The notes under the pieces were generated by a model. The model made no database searches. It saw only the letters and a program-made list of their open reading frames with translations, and was not told the DNA's origin. Of a DNA stretch of 64,000 nucleotides, positions 1-8,333 are shown one piece after another. The position numbers were made by a program, and so were the translations under genes. Source of the stretch: Sphingobacterium hungaricum (lineage in GTDB: Bacteria; Bacteroidota; Bacteroidia; Sphingobacteriales; Sphingobacteriaceae); assembly GCF_015210005.1 (NCBI RefSeq), contig NZ_MU158698.1, positions 2,899,273 through 2,963,272 on the forward strand. The letters run 5' to 3'. How positions within the stretch are numbered: position 1 is the stretch's first letter; each line of letters begins with the position of its first letter.

Positions 1-1
1 T

Positions 2-205
2 GATTTTCAGCTCGAAGAGGGTAGGATGCAACGTGCTTTCGAACGCATTGAAAACCACAAAATCCTTTTGTCCTTTCCGAAGAAACTCACGCCTTTTTCA
101 TTTCCTATCTTCTCGGAGTCATTTCGCGAAAAATATAGCAATGAAGATTGGCAAAGTCGCTTAGAACTCGTAAAATTACAGCTCGAAGGAGCAGACAATG
201 GCTAA
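2..205 (+). CDS. Lhr-type ligase-associated DEXH helicase, C-terminal end (partial)
   Basis: Only the last 67 residues are present; the gene enters from the left edge. The frame is open from base 2 and ends in TAA, overlapping the start of the next gene by 8 bp. The tail has an FPKKLTPFSFPIF stretch and a final charged helix, which resembles the C-terminus of the Lhr-like helicases found beside ATP-dependent DNA ligase in bacteria. The assignment rests mainly on the pdeM gene directly downstream, because ligase, exonuclease, helicase and PdeM commonly form one DNA-damage operon. The helicase motifs lie outside the window, so function is inferred from the tail and context. Confidence 0.75.
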   Translation, partial: DFQLEEGRMQRAFERIENHKILLSFPKKLTPFSFPIFSESFREKYSNEDWQSRLELVKLQLEGADNG

Positions 206-839
206 AAAGTTGGATTTTAATGGAGTTGAGGTTTTTTTATTGCCACAGAAAGCGGTCTTTGTGCCGTTATACAATACACTCGTGATTTCCGATTGGCACT
301 TGGGCAAGCTTGGACATTTCCGTCAGGAAGGGCTTTTTGTACCCCCCATGCAACTCGTCCATGAGTTTGCCCGCGTCGAAGAGTTACTGCTCGAACTGCC
401 TGTTAAGAAGGTGATTTTCCTCGGAGATTTATTCCATTCCAATTGGAATACCGAATGGGATGAGTTTGTGCTTTTCCTAAAGAAATATCCGCAAATCGAG
501 TTTATCCTGACCAAAGGAAACCACGATATCCTGCCGAAAGATATGCTCCATTCTGCCCTGCATATTAAAGATGAATACCTGCTTACCGAAGGCCTGGTAT
601 TCTCCCATCAACCGATTATCGGACTTCCTGATTATATCTACAATATCGTTGGCCATATCCATCCCGGCTGTGTGATCACGACCAAAGGCCGTCAGCATTT
701 CCGCTTGCCTTGCTTCCATCTGGAAGATAAAGTACTGACCGTTCCCGCCTTCGGCAAATGGACAGGGCTCCATATTTTGCATAAAGATGAGGACTCAAGG
801 ATCTTTGCAGTAGTCGGGGATGGGGTGGTGGAGGTTTAG
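198..839 (+). CDS. pdeM: ligase-associated DNA damage response endonuclease PdeM (metallophosphoesterase)
   Basis: A calcineurin-like metallophosphoesterase of 213 residues, full length for the PdeM family. All metal-binding motifs are visible: DWHLGK (D32, H34), GDLFHS (from G76), GNHD (107-110), SHQP (136-139) and GHIHPG (152-157). The family is predicted to act as a nuclease in the ligase/Lhr-helicase repair cluster. The ATG overlaps the helicase stop by 8 bp, which implies translational coupling and supports this start. No signal peptide is visible, so the enzyme is cytoplasmic. Family assignment is firm; the substrate is inferred from context. Confidence 0.9.
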   Translation: MAKKLDFNGVEVFLLPQKAVFVPLYNTLVISDWHLGKLGHFRQEGLFVPPMQLVHEFARVEELLLELPVKKVIFLGDLFHSNWNTEWDEFVLFLKKYPQIEFILTKGNHDILPKDMLHSALHIKDEYLLTEGLVFSHQPIIGLPDYIYNIVGHIHPGCVITTKGRQHFRLPCFHLEDKVLTVPAFGKWTGLHILHKDEDSRIFAVVGDGVVEV

Positions 840-1175
840 TTAAAAATTAAAAATTAAAAAGTAAAAAGTAAAAATTCAAAACCTTCTAATTCAAAATTCA
901 AAAGTAAAAATTCAAAAGGGAGGAAAGACTTTCTGGCGGAAATGCGTAACCTTTAGTTTGCACATAACCCTCAGAACTTTTTTCACCGTTCACTCATTTG
1001 TAGATAAGTATTTACATTTTTCTTAAAAGTTAAATATTTTTTTGGAGTATTATTTTTTGATTTGCATATTTACCAATCTTAATATCAAAGTGATAGATTT
1101 ATCTACTTAGCTTAAGTTAGTCGTTAATTATTAACAATCTTATAATATAAATTATTTTAATGTATTCAAAATAAA
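840..1175. other. intergenic stretch with A-rich repeat
   Basis: The first 85 bases after pdeM are a run of short A-rich words (AAAAATTAAAAA, AAAAAGTAAAAA, AAAATTCAAAA). The same words recur after the efflux MFS gene near 33420-33455 and, inverted, near 51190-51225. The rest is very AT-rich and probably holds the promoter of the next gene, but I see no clear -7/-33 pair. No coding region is apparent. Confidence 0.5.
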
Positions 1176-2045
1176 ATGAGTGTATCAAAAGACTATTGCC
1201 CAAACTGCAGGCAAATAACTAATCATAAATGCTTATTCAATATTAAAACAAGCTCTGATCCTCAATCCGCATTTGAATTTGAACATAATTATGAAACTAT
1301 ACAATGTCTTGGTTGTGAAATTATTCAATTCAGAATCCGTTATAATGATGAATCAATGATTAGATATGATGATTATGGATATACGGAAGTTTATGATGAA
1401 ATAAAATATTATCCAAAGAAATTGAGTAATCACTTTCTAATTAATAACATCTATGATCTTCCTGATAAAATAAGGATTATTTATATAGAAACAATTGAGT
1501 CCTTAACAAACAATTGTTATTTATTAGCTGGAGTTGGTTTAAGAACTATAATTGAGGCAGTTTGTATTGATCAAAAAATAACTGGGAGAACTTTAGAAAA
1601 TAAAATTAATAATCTTGTCAAAAACAAATTAATTACAGAGAAAGACGGACAAAGACTTCATAGCATTAGATTTTTAGGAAATGATTCTGTTCATGACATG
1701 GATGTTCCAAATGAAAACAAATTGAAAACTGCTCTTGAAGTTATTGAAAATTTATTAAAAAGTTTATATTTAATAGATATTGAATTGGACCAGCATTTAG
1801 ATACAATTATTGTAAAATTTGAGGATTTTAAAAATTTAATATTTAGAAAAGTAAACTCGAACTTAATAATAGTTGGAGAAGAGAAAAATTTAGTTGAAAT
1901 TTTAGGAAAAGATATGCGAAGAATTGAGAGATCCTATTTAACAAATTTTGTAAGTCAATTAACTGAAGAAATTGAAAATAACATTATAAAATCATTATCT
2001 ATTGGTAAAATTGAAAATAATCAACAATATTTTATAAAAAGATAG
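1176..2045 (+). CDS. zinc-ribbon and DUF4145 domain protein
   Basis: A protein of 289 residues. An N-terminal zinc ribbon is visible as CPNC (8-11) paired with CLGC (44-47). Residues about 95-200 match the DUF4145 pattern: a helical segment with GVGLRTIIEAVC, then a conserved RFLGNDSVHD block and a closing helix. DUF4145 occurs alone or fused to nucleases, often near restriction-modification or defence genes; its biochemical role is unknown. Base use is clearly more AT-rich than in pdeM or pyrD, and the gene sits between repeat-rich spacers, which suggests acquisition by transfer (inference). No partner gene is adjacent, and there is no signal peptide. Confidence 0.7.
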   Translation: MSVSKDYCPNCRQITNHKCLFNIKTSSDPQSAFEFEHNYETIQCLGCEIIQFRIRYNDESMIRYDDYGYTEVYDEIKYYPKKLSNHFLINNIYDLPDKIRIIYIETIESLTNNCYLLAGVGLRTIIEAVCIDQKITGRTLENKINNLVKNKLITEKDGQRLHSIRFLGNDSVHDMDVPNENKLKTALEVIENLLKSLYLIDIELDQHLDTIIVKFEDFKNLIFRKVNSNLIIVGEEKNLVEILGKDMRRIERSYLTNFVSQLTEEIENNIIKSLSIGKIENNQQYFIKR

Positions 2046-2211
2046 TTACAATTAATAAGCTGTTCGATAATTTCCGCCGAGTGGTAGCTAAACTAAATAG
2101 ACAGGATTTGCAAAAAAAATAGAAGGAGCAATCAGTTCTTGTGAAAGGTAGCAACCTTCCTGTTGCTCCAAAAACTGACGCTCCTTCCTTTAGCTTGCGA
2201 AAGGGAACAGG

Positions 2212-2562
2212 CTAAATACCGATCTTAGAAATCGCGAGGGTGTATACTGTCGTTTCGACGGTATCATTGAGCACGCCATATAAGATCAGTTTAATCGAAA
2301 CGTCGCCAGCAAGAATACCCAAGTCAATGTCCTGTTTGGACTTGTTCATTGGTTTGGAAAAATAGGGCAGACTTGGGTCTAATGTTTTATTTTCCAGGCT
2401 ATAGATAACCATGCCCGAAGCTACGGATGCCTGGAATTTGTAAGAAATTTTAAATACGCCCAAATTTTTTGTGTAGTCGATCTTAAAGTTTTCAATCGGT
2501 ATAAGAAAGGTCGCTGATGTAGATCCTTCAAGGTTAAAATCGAAACATTTGCGCTGGCGCAA
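2212..2562 (-). pseudogene. hypothetical protein, probably truncated at its 5' end
   Basis: An open frame of up to 116 residues with a plausible beta-rich composition. The only available start is a TTG inside an interspersed palindromic repeat, and the first eight or so codons are repeat sequence. Unique sequence begins at FNLEG, immediately after the repeat boundary near base 2541. The simplest reading is the C-terminal part of a longer gene cut off by the repeat. I do not recognise the family. It could still be expressed from the TTG, but there is no promoter-like sequence. Confidence 0.4.
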
Positions 2563-3350
2563 GGCTGTGACTTTTGCGTAGATAATAACCCGCGCGAAAC
2601 ACTTGCGCTAGCGGGGGCAATTGTCACTCTGAGTTTATTCCCCCTTCGGGGGATAAGCGGTTGTGCCTACGGCAAATTGATTGGAAAATGTGCTGTCTTT
2701 TCAATTGCTCCGTAGGAGCAAAATATTTGTAGCCATGATTATAAAAAATCTATTTTTGCTCCGTAGGTGCAAAACCGTCGGGATAGGTTGCGTACCTACG
2801 GCACGCTTGTTCTTCTACTCAATATATTGTCTATAAACATTCAACCTCTACGAGGTTTTAAAGTGCAATTAACTGAACAAAGGGCAAATAACAGTCTCAA
2901 ACTTGTGTCTTAGATTCTTCGATATAATTGTCACTCTGACGGAATGGAAGAGTCTCATTTTAAGTGAGTTTCTCAACGGGAAATATGCACACGCGAAACG
3001 CGTGCGCTAGCGCGAAGGGAGTTTACGATTGAGATTCTTCACTGCGATCTGAATGACAGGCGGGTTTGGGAGTGATTTTTTTAGGGAATAAGGAGCAAAG
3101 AGTAAGGAGTAAGTATTTCCCCCTAGCCCCCAAAGGGGGAACAGTGAAGAAGGGTTTTATCGGCGTATGGTATTTTTGAAAGTTGTTCCACGGAGTCGCG
3201 CGGAGGAGGCTCGGAGTTTCGCGAAGTTGGGGGTCAGTGAAATCACATGCGAAACGCGTGCGCCAGCGAAGGGCAAGTGAAGTGAGATTCCGAAATGAGT
3301 CGGAATAACAACACTGTATCACCGATTCAATCATCAATTTCTAGAAAGAT
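2541..3350. repeat. mosaic of interspersed palindromic repeats
   Basis: No credible gene lies here. Four copies of a GC-rich core, GCGAAACGCGTGCGCTAGCG or variants, start at 2541, 2594, 2993 and 3249; its 5' part folds into a hairpin. TTGTCACTCTGA words occur near 2620 and 2929, and one GATTCTTC word lies near 3030. CCCCC/GGGGG hairpins lie at 2640-2652 and 3127-3139. CCGTAGG/CCTACGG-centred palindromes lie at 2664-2674, 2706-2720, 2757-2773 and about 2790-2805. The frame that stays open on the minus strand across 3023-3337 is simply read through these repeats. Confidence 0.7.
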
Positions 3351-3375
3351 GTCAATTTCGTGTAAGTACTATAGC

Positions 3376-3990
3376 TTATTTTTGATCTCCTATTTTTATC
3401 GTTTTTAAAATTTGGTCAAATTCGCTAGTGCAATCTTCTCCAACTTGTCCATCAGTGAAATTTATTTGAAAAAAATAATTTTTATATGGAATTGCATATC
3501 CTCGACTTCGAACTTTAACTTCTTGACCGTCTTGTGTATTCATTGAGAATTTTGCAACAAAGTAAATGCTTTTTATTCCTGAAACTTCAACCTCTGTTAT
3601 ATCTTTGATTAATTCAAAATCTGGAAAATAGTTTTTAAAGCTTTCTGTACTTTCAGCCATGCTTCTCTTAAATTGTTCAAAAGTGGTGTTGCCTTTTGCT
3701 CTTACATTTACTTGAATGGTAGGTATCAGTCCTGGATGAGTTTGCGGATTATATTTATAATAAGAGGTCAATAAGAGAGAGCCTTTGCTGTCTGAAATAA
3801 GTTTCGATAAACTCTCTTCTGTTAATTCTAAATTCTTCAGATTGCTGATCAATCCCTCATTGCTAACTTCAATCCAATTATCAGGCTCTTGCATTGCAAA
3901 TTCATATTCCTTATTTACAAAGATTTTTTGTCCAAAAACTAAATTTGTAGCGTGGAGTAGGATAAAGGAAAGTAAAATTAATCTTTTCAT
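3376..3990 (-). CDS. secreted protein, possible PsbP/DcrB-like fold
   Basis: A secreted protein of 204 residues, using the ATG directly before the signal peptide (MKRLILLSFILLH, cleavage after VFG). A longer in-frame start exists 63 bp upstream but would bury the signal peptide. The mature part opens with a short strand and an EPDNWIEV motif. It then has a stretch about a cubic-centimetre-sized globular domain's length that alternates strands and one helix and ends in DQILKTIKI. That layout is typical of small PsbP/DcrB-like lipoprotein or periplasmic domains. This resemblance is by eye only; function is unknown. It stands alone between repeat-rich spacers. Confidence 0.6.
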   Translation of the reverse strand: MKRLILLSFILLHATNLVFGQKIFVNKEYEFAMQEPDNWIEVSNEGLISNLKNLELTEESLSKLISDSKGSLLLTSYYKYNPQTHPGLIPTIQVNVRAKGNTTFEQFKRSMAESTESFKNYFPDFELIKDITEVEVSGIKSIYFVAKFSMNTQDGQEVKVRSRGYAIPYKNYFFQINFTDGQVGEDCTSEFDQILKTIKIGDQK

Positions 3991-4517
3991 TTTTTTAATT
4001 ATGGTTAAATAATTGGCCACAGCAAAGGTAAATAATCCAGTATATCTAAGCAATGATATTAAGCTTGAAGATAAATATTTAATTTTTTAAATATGTAATA
4101 CGCTTGATAGCTTTAAAGAGGTATGTGTTTAATACAATCGAATTAATGTAATGATGTAATCATAAGTTCGAAGTTATAGAATCTTTGTGCTAGTTAGAAA
4201 GAGTAGAAGTTTTTTCTTGAGTGCAAGAATAAAAACGGAACAGTATTATGAAAAAAAATAAAAAAAGTCGACATTTAATCTTATCCATTTTGCAGATTCT
4301 ATTTAACCAGAGATTCAAAATGACCCTTCATAACTTATCCAATTTAAAATTCGAAAAGGCCTAATAAGCTACAGGCTTTAGGCTGTATGCCGTAGGCAAT
4401 TTGCTATTACAAGCGTTGGATAATGATGAGAGCGGATTACAAATCCGTATTTATCAGGAATTCTAGCGGAACTCAGAAAGTTTTTAACTCTTTACATTTG
4501 AGATTTTACTTATTTAC
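3991..4517. other. intergenic, repeat remnants
   Basis: No gene is visible. A TGCCGTAGGCA palindrome at 4388-4398 belongs to the same CCGTAGG family as the mosaic at 2.6-2.8 kb. A small perfect hairpin, CGGATT-ACA-AATCCG, lies at 4433-4447. The remainder is AT-rich without a recognisable promoter. Confidence 0.45.
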
Positions 4518-4961
4518 TTAGTGCAATCCTTGCGCATCGCGCATGCTGATGATCTGATCTACGATAAAAACCGTATTGCCGCGCCATGGTAGGCGGCCGT
4601 GGTATTCTTTGTAATGCAGGTCGAAGACTTTTCCGCTGTTCAGTTCTAGGATATTAAAAATCGAATCGTCTTCAACAGAAAATACAAATTCATTGCTGCT
4701 GATTCCTGTGGTTCCTGCGGCGCCTGTGCCTGTACGGAATCCTTCTTGGATTAGTTTTCCTTCGTATGTTTTGAATAAATTTCCTTTTTTGACTGCGAAA
4801 TTCAGCTGTCCGGATTTCACGCCTTCGCCAAATACAAAATAAAACTGGAAATAAATAAAAACGGCTAGCGCTAATACTAAGACTACGCTTAACCAACCGA
4901 ATATTTTCTTCACGCCTGAAAATCTATTTTCATTTTTGACCGTACTTACATTCTTTTCCAT
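4518..4961 (-). CDS. conserved membrane-anchored protein, function unknown
   Basis: A protein of 147 residues with one N-terminal membrane segment (about residues 22-43) after a charged cytoplasmic leader. The soluble part contains GEGVKSGQLN, KTYEGKLIQEG, NEFVFSV and a C-terminal LPWRGNTVFIVDQI motif. I recall this pattern from a widespread Bacteroidota family that is sometimes labelled 6-phosphogluconate dehydrogenase. Nothing here resembles that enzyme (no Rossmann motif, far too short), so the label should not be carried over. No operon partner is close. Confidence 0.65.
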   Translation of the reverse strand: MEKNVSTVKNENRFSGVKKIFGWLSVVLVLALAVFIYFQFYFVFGEGVKSGQLNFAVKKGNLFKTYEGKLIQEGFRTGTGAAGTTGISSNEFVFSVEDDSIFNILELNSGKVFDLHYKEYHGRLPWRGNTVFIVDQIISMRDAQGLH

Positions 4962-5137
4962 ATCCTTTTAGATAATAAAGTTAAATATAGCTTTTCTTTT
5001 TATTTTTTAAAATAGAATATCCTGCCAAAAGAAATTTAGCTGCTGTTGTTTTGGCTGTTCTCTGACCTAAGCTAATCTTATTTCGGGAATTTTTCCAATA
5101 TACACAGAACTTTCAGGCAATCCTGCAATATGTCGGT

Positions 5138-6169
5138 CTAGCTATTTCTTAAAATGCCTTTGCAGATATCCGCCACCAAACCTGGTCCTTTATAAATAAA
5201 TCCGGTATACACCTGGATCAGGCTTGCTCCGGCATTGATTTTCTCAATTGCGTCTTCTGCAGACTGTATGCCACCGACTCCGATAATCGGGAAGGAGCGG
5301 TTTGATTTTTCAGCAATGTATCGGATCACTTCTGTGGAGCGCTTTGTCAATGGCTTTCCGCTAACACCGCCAGTTTCCTGAACAATCTTTGGGTCGCTTT
5401 GCAAGCCTTCGCGCGAAATGGTTGTGTTCGTCGCGATCAGTCCCGCAATCTTGCTCTCCTGAACAATCTCGACTATATCGTCCAGTTGTGTATTTGTCAG
5501 ATCGGGTGCTATCTTTAGCAAAATAGGTTTTGGTTCGTCTTTTTGGTTGTTTAAGTCCTGAAGTGTATTCAAGATGTGCAACAAGGGGCCTTTTTCTTGC
5601 AATTCGCGCAGTCCAGGTGTATTGGGCGAACTTACGTTGACCACAAAGTAATCTACGACATCAAACAAGGCATCGAAACATTTGACGTAGTCATCCACTG
5701 CCTGTTCATTTGCTGTGACTTTATTCTTTCCAATATTGCCACCGATAATCAAGCCATTTTTGTTTTTCAGCGCTTTTAACTTTGCGGCAGCCACTTCAGC
5801 ACCTTTGTTGTTAAAGCCCATGCGATTGATCAACGCTTCGTCCTGAACCAAACGGAACATGCGGGGTTTGTCATTTCCTGGCTGAGGTTTCGGGGTCACT
5901 GTGCCTATTTCGATAAAACCAAATCCAAGATTGGCCATATCTTCAATGTGTTCTGCATTCTTGTCGAAACCAGCCGCCAATCCGACTGGATTTTTAAATT
6001 TCAGTCCAAATACTTTTCTTTCCAATCGAGGATCATTGACCGTGTAAATGGATTTAATCAACGATTTAGCGCCCCATATTTTTGAAAAAGCAGCTAATCC
6101 ACCGGTTACCTGCTGATGGGCAGTTTCGGGATCCATGGTAAAGAATAATGGTTTGACAAGTGTATACAT
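5138..6169 (-). CDS. pyrD: dihydroorotate dehydrogenase (quinone), class 2
   Basis: Oxidises dihydroorotate to orotate in pyrimidine synthesis and passes electrons to quinone at the inner membrane. At 343 residues it has the length of class 2 enzymes. The N-terminal [18 protein letters not shown] helix is the class 2 membrane/quinone segment. FMN-site motifs follow: [23 protein letters not shown], the catalytic-serine loop [21 protein letters not shown] and IIGVGGI near the C-terminus. The frame stays open for 44 codons upstream, but the ATG chosen gives the conserved N-terminus. It is monocistronic as far as can be seen. Confidence 0.95.
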   Translation of the reverse strand: MYTLVKPLFFTMDPETAHQQVTGGLAAFSKIWGAKSLIKSIYTVNDPRLERKVFGLKFKNPVGLAAGFDKNAEHIEDMANLGFGFIEIGTVTPKPQPGNDKPRMFRLVQDEALINRMGFNNKGAEVAAAKLKALKNKNGLIIGGNIGKNKVTANEQAVDDYVKCFDALFDVVDYFVVNVSSPNTPGLRELQEKGPLLHILNTLQDLNNQKDEPKPILLKIAPDLTNTQLDDIVEIVQESKIAGLIATNTTISREGLQSDPKIVQETGGVSGKPLTKRSTEVIRYIAEKSNRSFPIIGVGGIQSAEDAIEKINAGASLIQVYTGFIYKGPGLVADICKGILRNS

Positions 6170-6369
6170 AGCTGCAAATTTAGGAATTATGCAGGATGAA
6201 TTATCAAATAATTCCAAAATCAAATTCTGTGTTGCAGCGAAGCTGAATGATGGGTAGACCACACGTGATTCAACCTTCTCACTAAACTCATTTTTGCACA
6301 AATAAAAAATGCGAACTATTCCTAGCTAGAATATTTCGCATAAGTATTGATTCGATTTGTTTTCGCTTC

Positions 6370-7221
6370 CTATATATCTTCATCTTCTAAGAACTCTGCA
6401 ATAAAACGATGGTTTATTTTTCCCACGGAATCCACAAAAGGGGAGTTTTCGATAATAGCACTCTCTATAATTAGAATGCGATTACGCGCATCTTTGATCA
6501 ATAGATCTCCATTTCGATTAAAGCGGTAGGAATTCAGATAATTTCCGTCCGCGTCTTCGATGACTTCTTCTCCATTTTCGTCCACATAAAGTTCCCTGAT
6601 CTTATCCCGATTTTCATTTTCGACGATCTCTTCCCCAAAGATATTGACTTTGTAGGTTCTGATCGTTCTGCCCGAGCCATCAACCACTTGAAGATTGTCA
6701 AAAATATCTGTTTTTAGCGTTCGCAAGGTTTGATGATCACCGTTTTTAATGATCAAATCGCCAAAAATATTAAGTTCATATTTCCGTTTGGTTCTGAAGC
6801 TTCCATCCATAAGTTGCAGGTTGTTGAAAATGTCTTTTTTAAACGGAATGATCTCCGGTCTATTGCCATGATACCAGTGGAGCGGAGGGTCAGTCTTCCC
6901 TTTATCGATCAAATTCCCTTTTCCGTCAACAATCCGATGATTTCCGAAGATATCAGTTTCATATTTCATTAGCACATTTCCTCTTCCGTCCTTGATTAGG
7001 TCGTTCCCGAAAACATCTGTTTTGTAGGTTCGGATGGTGGTGCCAGCTAGGTCTTTTACGATGATTTCCCCAAATAAATCTGTTGCGACCGACAACTTAT
7101 GGTCGCGGCGATCTTGCTCGATTCGGTCTTTGTATTCCTGCCGGAATGGATTTTCTTGGCTATAAGCAGAAAAAGAGAGCAATATGCTACTGGTTATTGA
7201 CAAAAGAAATTTCATGTTCAC
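6370..7221 (-). CDS. secreted protein made of 21-residue tandem repeats
   Basis: A protein of 283 residues with a signal peptide ending SAYSQ. From about residue 45 to 265 it is built of nine degenerate units of 21 residues. The pattern is [T/V]-[D/N]-[I/V]-F-G-[N/D]-x3-[I/V]-x-[D/N]-G-x-G-x2-[I/L]-[R/K]-x-Y-[K/E]. The third unit carries an insertion of about 19 residues with WYHGNRP. The last two units swap IFG for ENG and RNG. The pattern alternates short strands and turns and suggests an elongated beta-solenoid or beta-hairpin stack, but no known repeat family is evident to me. Probably periplasmic or surface exposed. Two further secreted proteins follow upstream on the same strand. Confidence 0.7.
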   Translation of the reverse strand: MNMKFLLSITSSILLSFSAYSQENPFRQEYKDRIEQDRRDHKLSVATDLFGEIIVKDLAGTTIRTYKTDVFGNDLIKDGRGNVLMKYETDIFGNHRIVDGKGNLIDKGKTDPPLHWYHGNRPEIIPFKKDIFNNLQLMDGSFRTKRKYELNIFGDLIIKNGDHQTLRTLKTDIFDNLQVVDGSGRTIRTYKVNIFGEEIVENENRDKIRELYVDENGEEVIEDADGNYLNSYRFNRNGDLLIKDARNRILIIESAIIENSPFVDSVGKINHRFIAEFLEDEDI

Positions 7222-7346
7222 TGAATTTAGAGATCTAATCTGTTTGTTAAATCTTAGAGCATGAGTTTAACTAAGAGTTTAGTGCAGGGAAAAATAATTT
7301 TTGGGAATAAATGCTTGGGTCATGTAAAAGCTCCTTACACAAAAGC

Positions 7347-7391
7347 CATTGGATTACAATAGGCAAAAGAAACCCGTATCAAAATCCAATG
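7347..7391 (-). terminator. candidate terminator hairpin after the secreted-protein gene
   Basis: Nine-base arms CATTGGATT and AATCCAATG pair perfectly around a 27-nt loop, and on the minus strand the stem is followed shortly by CTTTTG. It lies just downstream of the minus-strand gene that ends at 7429. The long loop and short T-run make it weak. Confidence 0.35.
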
Positions 7392-7428
7392 CAATTCTGA
7401 TATATCAAATTACTAGGATTTTTAAGTA

Positions 7429-8163
7429 TTAATCTTCAAATTTGTTTTCCTGAAGCATTTGCATTAGGAATTGTCCCAATTCAGGGTCGACGTAATTTAT
7501 TCGAGTTAGGTAGGATTGCCCTATCCGGTTAAATGTAGGATTCACAAAACCTCCAGTCGTTGTTACGCCAAAACTGTATCTTTCAAAAGCAATATACGTT
7601 ATGCCTTCATCTTTTCTATTTTTAACAGTTTCGGTAGAAGGCGAAAATTTACCAGTTTGCAATTTTGATTTGCCATCTTCATCATTATCCAATACATAAT
7701 AGGTATAAGGTTTTATGGAATATTCTTTGTCATCAAACTTAAATTCCTTTGCTAATTTATCGCCTATAATCGTTCCGAAAATTACAGTTTTATTTTTTGG
7801 GAAAAGTTCATAATTCTGCTCAATTTCTTGATCATCGAGGAAATAGACGGTTATCGTTGTGTAGATCGTATCCCTAGACATTGACGTTGTATCAACACGG
7901 TATGCATTTGCTCCCAATTTATGGGAAAAACTTCGGAATGCCTTGAATAATTTAACAATGTTTGGGCCTCGATGATACACATAATAGCTCTTTAACGTTG
8001 CGATTTTTGGAATGGAGCCAAGTGGAAAGTCCTCACTAAGAAAATAAAAATCAGAAACTTTATCTTTCTTGATGTCTTGATATAGACTAACTATTTCTAC
8101 TTGCTGTGAATAGGAAGTATAAAAAGAGGCAATTAGCAGAATGCTGGTAACTAACGTTTTCAT
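7429..8163 (-). CDS. secreted protein, paralogue of the upstream neighbour
   Basis: A protein of 244 residues with a signal peptide ending YTSYSQ. I do not recognise the family. It aligns along its whole length with the next gene upstream: EDFPLGS, LGANAYRVD, VYFLDDQEIEQN, VIFGTI and a C-terminal block ending in a helix with LMQMLQENK all have counterparts there. The LGANA block is also common in small YbjQ-like or DUF4156-like stress lipoproteins, where it marks a glycine-rich turn after a helix, but the rest does not match these. Periplasmic location is inferred from the signal peptide. Confidence 0.65.
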   Translation of the reverse strand: MKTLVTSILLIASFYTSYSQQVEIVSLYQDIKKDKVSDFYFLSEDFPLGSIPKIATLKSYYVYHRGPNIVKLFKAFRSFSHKLGANAYRVDTTSMSRDTIYTTITVYFLDDQEIEQNYELFPKNKTVIFGTIIGDKLAKEFKFDDKEYSIKPYTYYVLDNDEDGKSKLQTGKFSPSTETVKNRKDEGITYIAFERYSFGVTTTGGFVNPTFNRIGQSYLTRINYVDPELGQFLMQMLQENKFED

Positions 8164-8217
8164 GGTATATAAATTAAAAAGAAATATTTAAGCAATAAGT
8201 ATTTTTAATTAGCTACC

Positions 8218-8225
8218 CAAATATA
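8218..8225 (-). promoter_or_regulatory. -7 promoter box (TATATTTG)
   Basis: On the minus strand TATATTTG matches the Bacteroidota -7 consensus TAnnTTTG, 55 bp before the start of the secreted-protein gene. No good -33 TTTG is present at the usual spacing. Confidence 0.4.
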
Positions 8226-8333
8226 CTCAATAATTGATAGTATTAAAGAATTTGACACTATTTTTGGCTTGTCTTTGAAAACTTTGGAGCTCTATTGGTT
8301 TATGTACTGATGGTTTGAAAACGATGCATATGC

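Noticed and set aside
3023..3337. Minus-strand open frame of 104 codons
   Set aside because: It runs entirely through interspersed repeats (PPLGARG and CHSDRSEES peptides are repeat translations) and has no protein-like composition.
2541..3350. Insertion sequence
   Set aside because: No transposase reading frame, no terminal inverted repeats and no target duplication; the region is a set of short palindromic elements.
4518..4961. 6-phosphogluconate dehydrogenase
   Set aside because: This label is used for similar proteins, but the gene has no dinucleotide-binding motif and is far too short.
6170..6301. 44-codon N-terminal extension of pyrD
   Set aside because: The family N-terminus begins at the internal [10 protein letters not shown]; the extension shows no conserved features.
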